DNA of 64,000 nt from Bradyrhizobium paxllaeri (GTDB lineage: Bacteria > Pseudomonadota > Alphaproteobacteria > Rhizobiales > Xanthobacteraceae), in contig NZ_CP042968.1 of the NCBI RefSeq assembly GCF_001693515.2, forward strand, positions 2,852,001 to 2,916,000. Reading direction: 5' to 3'. A model generated the notes under the pieces. It was not told the DNA's origin and ran no database searches. It worked only from the letters and a program-made list of their open reading frames with translations. Made by a program: the position numbers and the translations under genes. Below, one piece after another: positions 40,401 to 47,852 of the stretch. The first letter of the stretch is position 1; each line of letters starts with the position of its first letter.

Positions 40401-43400
40401 GCGGGCCCCTCGCGCGACGCATCCAGCCCGTTGCGGCGCTGGCTCAGCGTGAACGGCACGGTGCGCGACGGCCGGTTGCGGCTCTCGTTCGGCTTCGGTC
40501 GCAAGCGCTATCGGCGCGAGACGATCGCGCGGTTGGCGGCCTTGTATGAAGCGGCACTGCGCGAGCTGGTCGATCACTGCACCAGTGGCGCCTGCGGCCT
40601 GACCCCGTCGGATGTGGCATTGTCGTGCCTTGGCCAGGCTGAGATCGATCATCTCGGGCTCGATTGGCGTGAGGTCGAGGACATCTATCCCTTGTCGCCG
40701 ATGCAGCAGGGCATGCTGTTCCATGCGATGCACGACGGCGAGCGCGGACTTTACGTCAACCAGGTTGCTGCGGAAATGCACGGCCTCGATGCCGCAAGGC
40801 TGCGTCGCGCCTGGCAGGCGGTCAGCGACCGCCATGCGGTGCTGAGAACCGGCTTTGTTTGGCGCGACCTGTCCGGCTCGCCGCAACAGATTGTCTATCG
40901 CCGTGCGGAAGTACCGTTTGTCGAAGAGGACTGGCGCGCGCGGGCTGCCGGGTGGGGCCGGCGCGAGTTGGACGTCGCGCTGGCCGATATGTCGCGGCAG
41001 GAGCAGGCGGCGGGGTTTGACCTGTCGCGGCCGCCTTTGCAGCGGGTGCGGCTAGTCCGGCTTGGCGACGATCGTCATTGGCTGATCTGGACGCACCATC
41101 ACATCCTGCTCGACGGATGGAGCTCGGCGCGGCTGATTGCCGAGATAATGCAGCATAGTGGCGAAGGACGGCTGCCGGCATTGCAGCACCGTTATCGCGA
41201 TTACATTGCGTGGCTGCAGAGCCGGGACAGCGATGCTTCGGCGGCGTTCTGGCGCAATGCGATGGCGAGGCTCGATGAGCCGAGCTTCCTGGCGGAGCAT
41301 GTGGACGCGGAATCGTCCGGCCACGGCATGCGCGCGCTGGAGCTGGATGCCGCGCTGACCGGGCGGTTGCAACAATTTGCGGCGCGCGAGCGCGTCACGA
41401 TGAACACGCTGGTGCAGGCCGCGTGGGCGCAGTTGCTGCGGCAATATACCGGGCAGAGCACGGTCTGCTTCGGCGTCACCGTGTCGGGCCGGCCGCCGGA
41501 ACTCGCCGGCGGAGAAGATATGGTTGGCCTGTTCATCAACACGTTGCCGGTCGTCGACGACGTCAGTCCGCAGCAGAGGGTTGGCTCGTGGCTGCATGAA
41601 TTGCAGGATCGCAATCTGGTGCTGCGGGAGCATGGCTGGACGCCGCTCTATGAAATTCAGCGTCTCGCGGGGCGTCCCGGACGGCCGCTATTCGACAGCA
41701 TTCTGGTGTTCGAGAACTATCCGGTCGATCACGCGCTGATGGGGAAGAATCGGCAGATTCGCGTCGGCGAGACCAGGATTGTCGAAACCAGCAACTATCC
41801 GCTATTCGCAAGCGTCGGTCTCGATGAGCGGCTGCGGCTGGTCTTCAACTATCAGCGCCGGCATTTCGATGAGGCGCAGATCGCGCGGCTGCAACAGGCC
41901 TTTGTGCGGCTGATGGAGGCGTTGAGTATCGATGCCGATCGGCCGGTCGGCACGGTCGTAGCCGGCGATCCCGCAGATGATGCGCTGCTCGTCCGGGCCA
42001 ACAGCACGCGCCGCGATGAGCCGCGCCGGGGAATTATCGCCCAGTTCGAATCGCAGGTCCGCCAATCGCCCGAAGCGATTGCGCTGGTGTTTGGCGATGC
42101 GGAGCTGAGCTACAGCGCGTTGAATGCGCGCGCCAACCGGCTAGCGCGGAAGCTGCGAAAGCGTCGGATCGGAACCGACGCCGTGGTCGGGCTGGCGCTC
42201 GACCGCGGCGTCGAGATGATGGTGGCGCTGCTGGCGGTGCTGAAGGCGGGCGGCGCCTATTTGCCGCTCGATCCGGATTATCCGGCGGAACGGCTGGCGC
42301 ACATGCTGCGCGACAGCGGCGCGGCGCTGGTGCTGACGCAACGGACGCTGCTCGATCAGTTCGCCCCCGTGCTGAAGGAGACCGGCGCCGAGGCCTGGCT
42401 GCTCGACGCGGACGAAGGCGAGGGTGGCGATGAAGGCAATCTTGATGTCGTCGTGCATCCCGAGAGCCTCGCCTATGTGATCTACACCTCGGGCTCGACC
42501 GGCGTCCCCAAAGGCGTGATGGTCCGCCACGACGCCGTGACGAATTTTCTGGCGACCATGGCGGAACAGCCGGGCATGACGGCCGGCGACTGCGTGCTCG
42601 GCCTGACCTCGCTGTCCTTTGACATCGCGGTGCTGGAGCTGTGGCTGCCGCTGACGACAGGGGCTTGCGTGGTGCTGGCGGATCGCGCGGCCGCACATGA
42701 TCCGGCCCGGCTCAAGGCCATTGTCGCCAGGCAGGGCGTGACCATGATCCAGGCGACACCGTCGACCTGGCGGATGCTGCTCGACCATGACGGCTCGTCG
42801 CTGCCGGTGAACTGCCGCGTACTATGCGGCGGCGAGGCGCTGCCGCCGGATTTGGCGCGGCGGCTGGTGGCGCAGGCGGGGGAGGTCTGGAACCTGTACG
42901 GACCGACCGAGACCACGGTGTGGTCGGCCCGCCATCGCCTCGATGCTACCGACGACCGTCCTTTCCTAGGCGGTCCGATCGGCAACACCACGCTGCACAT
43001 TCTGGATAACGACCTCAATCTCGCACCGGTCGGGGTCGCGGGCGAACTATACATCGGCAGGGCAGGATTAGCGCGCGGCTATTGGCGGCGCGGCGCGCTG
43101 ACGGCGGAGCGCTTCATCCCCGATCCGTTTGGCTCGCCGGGCGCGCGGCTCTACCGCACCGGCGACGTGGCGCGGTGGCGGTCGGATGGCGTGCTCGAAT
43201 ATATCGGCCGCGCCGACCACCAGGTGAAGATCCGCGGCTTCCGGATCGAGCTTGGCGAGATCGAGGCGCGGCTCCTGGCAGAGGATGGCGTGCGCTCGGC
43301 GGTGGTGGTGGCGCGAGAGGCCGGGGTGGGGCGCCAGCTCGTCGGCTATGTCAGCGGCGAGGCATCGCTGGATGCGACGGCGCTCAAGGCCGCGCTGTCG

Positions 43401-46400
43401 GTGGCACTGCCGGACTACATGGTGCCGGCGCGGATCGTGGTGCTGGACCGGCTGCCGCTGACGCCGAACGGCAAGATCGACCGCAAGGCGCTGCCGGCGC
43501 CGGATCAGCTTGCGTCGGCCGAGCATGTCGCGCCACGCACGCCGGCCGAGGCGAAGCTCGCTGCGATCTGGGCCGACCTGCTGCGCCAGCCCGACATCGG
43601 CGTCACCGACAATTTCTTCGAGCTTGGTGGGGACTCCATCATCTCGCTTCAGATGGTGAGCCGTGCGCGCCGCGAAGGCGTATCGATCGAGCCGCGCGAT
43701 GTGTTCCGGCATCAGACGATCGAGGCGCTGGCCGCGTTGTCCCGCGACGTCGGCCCGGCCGAGGACACACCGGCATCGGAACGCGGCTCGCTCGCGGGCC
43801 TATCCAGCGCGCAGCTCCAACGTCTCGGTCTGGACTGGAATCGGATCGAGGACGTCTACCCGTTGTCGCCGATGCAGCAGGGCATGCTGTTCCACAGTCT
43901 GCGCGACGCCGGCAGCGGCGTCTACGTCAATCAGGTCAGCGTCGAGATACGCGGCCTCGACCCCGAACGCCTGGGCCGGGCATGGCACGCGGCGACCGCG
44001 CGCCATCAGATGCTTCGGACCGGATTCCTGTGGCGCGAGCTTTCCGGCTCGCCCCTGCAAGCCGTCTATCGCGACGGCGTCGCACCGTTCGAACAGGAAG
44101 ACTGGCGCGGGCAGGCGATCAGCGACGAACGGATTGCGGCGGCACTTGCCGGCGAACGCGCCGCCGAGTTCGATCTCTCGATGCCGCCGCTGCAGCGCGT
44201 GCGGCTGTTGCGCCTCGAGGACGATCTTTACCGGCTGATCTGGACCTATCATCACATCCTGATGGACGGCTGGAGCTCGGCAAGGTTCGTCGGCGAAGTC
44301 CTGCAATGCTATTACGGCGGCGCGCCCGCGGCGAACCCGACGCGTTACCGCGATTACATCGCCTGGCTGCTGGCGCAGGACGCCAAGGCGGCCGAAAAGT
44401 TCTGGCGCGACCAGCTCAGGGACTTCGATGAGCCGACGCAGCTGGCCGACGCCTTCGGTTCGCGCCGCCACCAGGCATCCGGCCATGAGCGCTGCTATAC
44501 GCGGCTTGGAGAGGCCGCGACCGCGGAGTTGAAGGCGTTCGCGCGCCGGGAGCGGATCACGCTCAACACCATCGTTCAGGGCGTCTGGGCGCTGCTGCTG
44601 CAACGCTACACCGGCCAGCAGACTGTGACGTTCGGCGTTACCGTCGCCGGCCGTCCGGCCAATCTCGACGGATCGCAGCAGATGCTCGGGCTCTTCATCA
44701 ACACGCTGCCCGTGATCGAAACGCCCTCGTTGGCCAGCACGGTCGGAGAATGGCTGCGCGCGCTGCAGGACCGCAATTCGGCGATCCGCGACTACGAGCA
44801 TACGCCGCTTTACGACATCCAGAGCTGGGCCGGCCGCGCCGGGCAGACGATGTTCGACAGCATCATCGTGTTCGAGAATTACCCGATCGAACGCAGCATG
44901 CACCAGGGCGACGGCTCGCTGCAGTTCAGCGGCCTGAAGAATGTCGACGTAACGAACTATCCGATGGACCTGTCAGTGCTCGTCGAGGACACGCTGCAGA
45001 TCGAGTACACCTATATGCCGAGCCATTTCACGACGGCACAGGCGGCGCAGATCAAGACGCAGTTCGAACATCTGCTTGTTGCGCTGACGCACGACTCAAC
45101 GGCCATGCTCGGCAGCATCGATCCGGTGACGGCAATCGACGCCGCGCTTGCCGAAAATTGCAATCGCCACGCGACGCCATCAGCGCCGTTGCCGCTGGTG
45201 CATGAGGCGATCAGCAACCATGCGAGGCGCCATCCCGAACGGACAGCGCTGACCATCGGCGGCAAGGTGCTCTCATTCGGCGCGCTCGATGCCAGGGCCA
45301 ACCGTCTTGCCCATCATCTGATCGCCCGCGGGCTCAAGCCTGAGCAGCGCGTCGGTGTCGTGGTCGAACGTACCGAAGCGACGATGATTGCGCTGCTGGC
45401 CGTGTTGAAGGCGGGTGGAGCGTACGTTCCGCTCGATCCGGAGCTTCCAGCCGAGCGTCGCACGTTCGTCATGCGCGATGCCGGCATCACGTTCCTGCTG
45501 GCGGAGCAGGTGGACGTCGAAGGCGGCGTGGATCGTCTTAAAACAATCCCGCTTTCCACGTTCGACTTCGATGCGGGGCCGGACCATGCGCCGCAAGCGG
45601 CGTTGCATGCCGATAATCTCGCTTACCTGATCTATACGTCCGGTTCGACGGGAACGCCCAAGGGCGTCGCCGTCGCCCACGGGCCGCTCGCCATGCATTG
45701 CCACGTCACGGGCAGAATTTACGAGATCGACGAGAACTCGTGCGAGCTGCATTTCCTGTCGCTGGCCTTCGACGGCGCCCATGAGCGCTGGCTGACGGTT
45801 CTGTCGCATGGCGCGCGGCTGTTGATGCGCGACGCCGAATTGTGGACGCCGGAGCAGACGGTCGAGAACCTGCACGCGCACCGCGTCAGCCATATCGGCT
45901 TGCCGCCGGCCTATCTGCAGCAGGTCGCGGAAGCGGTCGAGCAGGCGGGCAATCCGCCGCCGGTCAAGCTCTATTCATTCGGCGGCGAGGCGATGCCGAA
46001 GGCGGGCTTTGACAAGGTCAGGCGTGTCCTGAAGCCACGCATCCTGATCAATGGCTACGGTCCGACGGAAACCGTCGTCACGCCGCTGGTGTGGAAAGTC
46101 GATGGCGCGGGCGAATGCGAGACGCCGTACGCGCCGATAGGCGTGCCGGTCGGCGACCGCCGCGCTTATATTCTCGATGGCGCCCTCAACATCATTCCCG
46201 CAGGCGTCGCCGGCGAGCTTTATCTGGGCGGCTTCGGCGTTGCCCGCGGCTATCATGGCAGGGCGGGCATGACCGCCGAGCGGTTCGTGCCCGATCCATT
46301 CTCGGCGGTGCCAGGGGCGCGGCTGTACCGTACCGGTGACCTCGCGCGATGGCGCGAGGACGGCACTGTCGAGTATCTCGGCCGCAGCGATGACCAGGTC

Positions 46401-47852
46401 AAGGTCAACGGCTTCCGGATCGAGCTTGGAGAAATCCAGACCACGCTGCTTCGCCATGAGGAGATCGAGCAGGCGGCCGTGGTGGCGCTGCCGGGTGCGA
46501 CGGGTAATCAGCTCATTGCCTATGTCGCGCCGAAGGCGGCAAGGGACGCGTCGGCAGATGCCGCCGACGCGCTGGCTGAGCGATTGACCTCGTTCCTGAA
46601 GCAGGCCTTGCCGGTCTACATGGTGCCGGCGCGGATCATGGTGCTGGAGCGGCTGCCGGTCTTGTCGAGCGGCAAGATCGACCGGCGTGCGCTGCCGGCC
46701 CCTGACGCAACAGCGCGAAGCTTCGTCGCGCCGCAAGGGCCCGTCGAAACCGCGATGGCGCGGTTGTGGGCCGATATCCTCAAGGTGCCGCAGGTCGGTG
46801 TCACCGATAATTTCTTCGAACTCGGCGGCAATTCGATTCTCAGCCTCAAGGTCGTGGCCCGGCTCCGGCAGGACAAGACGTTCGGCATCGAGATCAAGCT
46901 GCGCGATCTCCTGCAGAAGCCCACGATCCGCGCACTGCTTGCCGATAGCGGCGCCGTTTCCGCCGCTGCGACGGCGCCATCGGCGCTGCTGCCGCTGAAC
47001 GCTGCGGTTCGTGGTGCGCAGCCGGTATTCTCTGTGCATGGCGGCTTCGGCACCGTGTTCGATTATGGGCCGCTGGCGCGCCGCCTCGAAGGGCGCCGGC
47101 AGGTGATCGGGCTGCAGTCGAGAATGCTGGTCGACAGTTCGTGGAGCGACCGCTCGCTTGATGCGATGGCCGCAGACTATGCGAACGAGATCAGGCAGGT
47201 GCAGCCGCATGGGCCATATAGTCTGGTCGGCTGGTCGCTCGGCGGCCTTCTAGCCAGCCTCGTTGCTGCCGAGCTCGAACGTTCCGGAGAGCGAGTGGAG
47301 TGTCTTGTCATGGTCGACAGTTTTGTGCTGCGCCAGCAAAGCGGATCAAACCGGCAGGAAGCGGCGGTCCACTGGATCGATGATCTCGCGGGATTGCTGT
47401 CGGCGGTTCTTCCGCGATCTGCAGCCCCGCGCATCGCTCCACATGTGGAGGAGGCGAAAGCCGCAGGGCTGCCGGAGACGTCGGAGAACGTCCGGCGTCT
47501 GGTCGCAGAGATATCGGGGGAGGGCGTATCGACGGACGATGGCTCACTCGGCGTCGACGACATCGCCGGCGCTTTTGCCGTCGGGCGACATCTCAAGGTC
47601 CTGACGCAGAGCGCAACGCCACCGCGCCGTCTTGCGGCAAGGCCATTGTGCTGGTGGACGTCAAGCCGACTGGCACAGCGCGACCGGCTGGAGGCGCAAT
47701 TGCCCGACGCCGTCGATCGCGGCGTCGTCGGCGACAACCATTTCACAATCCTCAGGGATGCGCGCCTGCTCGACGAGATCTCCTGTCTGCTGGTGCCGGA
47801 GGAGGCCGCATCGACAGCGTCGCAGGACACGGTTCCGGAGCCGGCAGAATGA
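31446..47852 (+). CDS. NRPS 3: four modules, C-A-PCP-E-C-A-PCP-E-C-A-PCP-C-A-PCP-TE
   Basis: About 5468 aa. Rough residues: docking helix 1-45; C (HHIVADG, 183); A with code DGEGSGGVT(K) at 660-705; PCP GGDSI 1048; E (HHLVIDG, 1231); C (HHILLDG, 1707); A with DVWHFGRIN(K) at 2176-2220; PCP 2561; E (HHLVVDG, 2743); C (HHILLDG, 3217); A with DILQLGLVW(K) at 3681; PCP GGDSI 4060; C (HHILMDG, 4268); A with DGEGSGGVT(K) at 4731-4775; PCP GGNSI 5126; thioesterase with VHGGFGT and nucleophile GWSLG near 5260. The DGE...GGVTK codes resemble Orn/Lys modules. With an ornithine N-oxygenase and an acyltransferase in the locus, I infer N-acetyl-N-hydroxyornithine. The second residue is Ser-like and the third Gly. 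ATG 31446 overlaps the NRPS 2 stop by 8 bases. Confidence 0.93.
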   Translation: MSDTAATQKQQLRDISQRLMRLDANKQHAFLTQLAAKGVNLAMLPIARQERTRAPLSFAQSRLWFLWRMDPDSAAYNISATARVRGKLQLQALQQAFDTLIARHSALRTVFRQEGREAEQIVLDPQPVALRQVMLDGDDREGQARLLARQEAARPFDLEAGPLMRVALLTLAEDDHFLVVSLHHIVADGWSMGVLVDEFWKLYAAAACAETPAVQEPEIEYADYADWQRLWMNAVDGERQVKYWTSRLKDPAVLQLPIDRARPAVPDLAGAALRMTLDPVLADGLRALARKHQTTLFTVLLASFKLLLYRYTGQSDISVGVPVANRHRDETRGVIGLFVNTQVLRTEIDGRASIADFIASVHSATVEAQENQDLPLERLLEILQPKRSLSQNPLFQVLYNHQRQRGSRSPPDRTGLRIEKVEPEIETVKFDLALDSEEGPSGEIRAIFTYATALFETATIERLASHWITILKAMVEDGAQPIAGLALLSEQEWTRLRQWNGVDAGTATPFAPVHQTVARSARETPDAPALIFGDEVISYTELDRRANRLAHRLIRLGVGRSDLVGISARRSPSLVIALLAILKTGAAYLPLDPEHPAKRQLSTMRDAGARFVLVDAEGSALTSPSPGIDVIPLDATDLDREAESDPDIAVAPTSLAYVIYTSGSTGIPKGVAVEHGPFAMHCEVTAGLYDMDRHSRELHFLSFTFDGAHERLWTALTCGAALVMRDADLWSAEQTLDVLRRQRVTNAGFPPAYLQQLADFAAWRGDPPPVELYSFGGEAMPKAGFDKVKRALKPRTLINGYGPTETVVTPLVWKVDASEEIDGNYAPIGRPVGRRSAYILDSDLNIVPVGVTGELFIGGEGLARGYWRRAELTAARFIPDPFGEPGGRLYRTGDLARWHADGVVEYVGRSDHQVKIRGFRIELGEIEAWLMRQAGVQAAVVVAREAGASRQLVGYVSGDGAFDEAAMRAALSDELPDYMVPVRIMKLERLPLTAHGKVDREALPAPDISVATAAHIAPRTAVETTLAAIWAELLGQPVIGVDDNFFELGGDSIISLQLVGRARQVGLVIEPRDVFRHQTLQELALIARIERPEKDVAPEKDFEGSEHPLLPIQARFFSEDAGERHHWNQAVLLMPKSRLDWSIMERTVAAIVAHHAALRLRFEEIDGAWRATYGAAPAISELLWIRSGIRDAAEVTAIAAAAQASLSLAGPLLRVVGMDLADGSQRLLVVVHHLVIDGVSWRVLLEDFAAAYGQIQQSASSIALAMSQSYTSWAARLRAYGGTEALAAELSYWLERGARADLPCDDDHGGVDRVAEGEEISLAFDADLTTRLLKEAPSAYRTQVNDLLLAALARAVSRWAETEDVVVELEGHGREDVFAGLDISRTVGWFTTAFPVRLPDGSGDDASLIKSIKEELRAIPARGLGYGILRYLGTEAQRNALATLAEPRIVFNYLGQFDASVGESAPFRLAPESAGPARSDSAPLGRWLSINGQVREGQLRLSFSYGRRRYRRATIERFVEHYAAALRELVDHCTGGAHGMTPSDFALSGLSQADLDTLGAAIDCREIEDIYPLSPMQQGMLFHALRDGESGNYVNQVGLEVRGLDPGRLRAAWHEVSARHAVLRTGFAWRELSGAAQQVVYRHVTLPFLEEDWREQAAAMDRSACEAALARAAQVERARGFDLAQAPLQRVRLIRLDENRHWLIWTHHHILLDGWSSARLMAEILQHERGGRLPPVQGRYRDYIEWLQKQNRDASTSFWRSALAELDEPGFLADTLGGPATDGSGHGSLDLLLSADLAARLQAFAKRERVTLNTLLQGAWAQLLRRHTGQRVDCFGATVSGRPAEIRGSEDMVGLFINTLPVVDRANPQTNVGAWLRDLQERNIDLRDHGWMPLYEIQRLAGRSGRALFDNILVFENYPIDQALRGENESGRRFGKVEQVSITNYALTVAVFAKSDGINLGFRYDRGRFDDDQVRYLQASLSRLLAEIAADASRPLGELSGLNADETRKVLGWSGGLAKSSNFSSIVAQIEARAAAAPSAIALVFSDRAVSYGDLNARANGLARRLRDHGIGRDRLVGLALERSVELIVGVLAVLKAGGAYLPLDPDYPSDRLLHMVRDSGTTLILTQGGLLERLAPVMAGADAEAWTIDEKVRVETSDRNLAVALHPDSLAYVMYTSGSTGMPKGVACSHRALAARLGWMQTEYRLDAGETLLQKTPFSFDVSVWEILWPLATGARLAIAAPGAHREPRLLADAIIAHDVTTLHFVPQMLEHFVAEPQAERCVSLKRLFAGGEALSAELKARVLAAFPNVRFDNRYGPTEALINATFWNCRNDGAARVPIGRPIPGTVIRILDADLNMVPAGVTGELFIGGEGLARGYWRREKLTAERFIPDPFGGPGERLYRSGDLARWRVDGAIEYVGRSDHQIKIRGFRIELGEIEARLLEQPGVRSAVVVAREVGAGRQLVGYVSGAGELEEASLRTVLSSVLPDYMVPSRIAVLERLPLAPNGKIDRHALPAPDMACAGAEYQTPRTPAEVALAAIWAELLGRPAVGLADNFFELGGDSIISLQMVSRARRAGYLIEPRDVFQHQTLEALALAARAEQRSEVVADQGQVTGPHSLLPIQARFFAEDAGRRDHWNQAVLLRPKDRVDWEVMRRAIAAVVDHHDALRLRFEEGEGGWRAEHGVAPDAADLLWVRSAVDGGGVTALASSAQAGLSISEGPLLRAVGIDVADGSQRFLIAIHHLVVDGVSWRILLEDVAAAYTELKQDAMVALPSKSHAYALWGERLQTYATSPALAAELSYWVDRRTGADIPCDDDHGGIDRVGDADEVLLSFEREWTQRLLTDAPSAYRTQINDLLLAGLTRAVWRWSGQDEVLVELEGHGREDLFGDVDISRTVGWFTTAFPVRLAGGAQELPALIKSVKEELRGIPGRGLGYGVLRYLGSEEQRAALSRGAEPKIAFNYLGQIDGGSDEAALFAMAAESAGPSRDASSPLRRWLSVNGTVRDGRLRLSFGFGRKRYRRETIARLAALYEAALRELVDHCTSGACGLTPSDVALSCLGQAEIDHLGLDWREVEDIYPLSPMQQGMLFHAMHDGERGLYVNQVAAEMHGLDAARLRRAWQAVSDRHAVLRTGFVWRDLSGSPQQIVYRRAEVPFVEEDWRARAAGWGRRELDVALADMSRQEQAAGFDLSRPPLQRVRLVRLGDDRHWLIWTHHHILLDGWSSARLIAEIMQHSGEGRLPALQHRYRDYIAWLQSRDSDASAAFWRNAMARLDEPSFLAEHVDAESSGHGMRALELDAALTGRLQQFAARERVTMNTLVQAAWAQLLRQYTGQSTVCFGVTVSGRPPELAGGEDMVGLFINTLPVVDDVSPQQRVGSWLHELQDRNLVLREHGWTPLYEIQRLAGRPGRPLFDSILVFENYPVDHALMGKNRQIRVGETRIVETSNYPLFASVGLDERLRLVFNYQRRHFDEAQIARLQQAFVRLMEALSIDADRPVGTVVAGDPADDALLVRANSTRRDEPRRGIIAQFESQVRQSPEAIALVFGDAELSYSALNARANRLARKLRKRRIGTDAVVGLALDRGVEMMVALLAVLKAGGAYLPLDPDYPAERLAHMLRDSGAALVLTQRTLLDQFAPVLKETGAEAWLLDADEGEGGDEGNLDVVVHPESLAYVIYTSGSTGVPKGVMVRHDAVTNFLATMAEQPGMTAGDCVLGLTSLSFDIAVLELWLPLTTGACVVLADRAAAHDPARLKAIVARQGVTMIQATPSTWRMLLDHDGSSLPVNCRVLCGGEALPPDLARRLVAQAGEVWNLYGPTETTVWSARHRLDATDDRPFLGGPIGNTTLHILDNDLNLAPVGVAGELYIGRAGLARGYWRRGALTAERFIPDPFGSPGARLYRTGDVARWRSDGVLEYIGRADHQVKIRGFRIELGEIEARLLAEDGVRSAVVVAREAGVGRQLVGYVSGEASLDATALKAALSVALPDYMVPARIVVLDRLPLTPNGKIDRKALPAPDQLASAEHVAPRTPAEAKLAAIWADLLRQPDIGVTDNFFELGGDSIISLQMVSRARREGVSIEPRDVFRHQTIEALAALSRDVGPAEDTPASERGSLAGLSSAQLQRLGLDWNRIEDVYPLSPMQQGMLFHSLRDAGSGVYVNQVSVEIRGLDPERLGRAWHAATARHQMLRTGFLWRELSGSPLQAVYRDGVAPFEQEDWRGQAISDERIAAALAGERAAEFDLSMPPLQRVRLLRLEDDLYRLIWTYHHILMDGWSSARFVGEVLQCYYGGAPAANPTRYRDYIAWLLAQDAKAAEKFWRDQLRDFDEPTQLADAFGSRRHQASGHERCYTRLGEAATAELKAFARRERITLNTIVQGVWALLLQRYTGQQTVTFGVTVAGRPANLDGSQQMLGLFINTLPVIETPSLASTVGEWLRALQDRNSAIRDYEHTPLYDIQSWAGRAGQTMFDSIIVFENYPIERSMHQGDGSLQFSGLKNVDVTNYPMDLSVLVEDTLQIEYTYMPSHFTTAQAAQIKTQFEHLLVALTHDSTAMLGSIDPVTAIDAALAENCNRHATPSAPLPLVHEAISNHARRHPERTALTIGGKVLSFGALDARANRLAHHLIARGLKPEQRVGVVVERTEATMIALLAVLKAGGAYVPLDPELPAERRTFVMRDAGITFLLAEQVDVEGGVDRLKTIPLSTFDFDAGPDHAPQAALHADNLAYLIYTSGSTGTPKGVAVAHGPLAMHCHVTGRIYEIDENSCELHFLSLAFDGAHERWLTVLSHGARLLMRDAELWTPEQTVENLHAHRVSHIGLPPAYLQQVAEAVEQAGNPPPVKLYSFGGEAMPKAGFDKVRRVLKPRILINGYGPTETVVTPLVWKVDGAGECETPYAPIGVPVGDRRAYILDGALNIIPAGVAGELYLGGFGVARGYHGRAGMTAERFVPDPFSAVPGARLYRTGDLARWREDGTVEYLGRSDDQVKVNGFRIELGEIQTTLLRHEEIEQAAVVALPGATGNQLIAYVAPKAARDASADAADALAERLTSFLKQALPVYMVPARIMVLERLPVLSSGKIDRRALPAPDATARSFVAPQGPVETAMARLWADILKVPQVGVTDNFFELGGNSILSLKVVARLRQDKTFGIEIKLRDLLQKPTIRALLADSGAVSAAATAPSALLPLNAAVRGAQPVFSVHGGFGTVFDYGPLARRLEGRRQVIGLQSRMLVDSSWSDRSLDAMAADYANEIRQVQPHGPYSLVGWSLGGLLASLVAAELERSGERVECLVMVDSFVLRQQSGSNRQEAAVHWIDDLAGLLSAVLPRSAAPRIAPHVEEAKAAGLPETSENVRRLVAEISGEGVSTDDGSLGVDDIAGAFAVGRHLKVLTQSATPPRRLAARPLCWWTSSRLAQRDRLEAQLPDAVDRGVVGDNHFTILRDARLLDEISCLLVPEEAASTASQDTVPEPAE
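42042..43624 (+). repeat. 1583-bp near-identical repeat, copy 2 (Gly adenylation domain of NRPS 3)
   Basis: Partner of 29663-31245. It covers the adenylation domain of the third module of NRPS 3 and stops at the start of the carrier motif, where the sequence becomes GGDSI-type like the neighbouring NRPS 3 carriers rather than GGDSL as in NRPS 2. Confidence 0.9.

Noticed and set aside
44750..47210. Long antisense frames over the end of NRPS 3, such as the one at 45975-47210
   Set aside because: No recognisable motif and fully overlapping adenylation, carrier and thioesterase domains.
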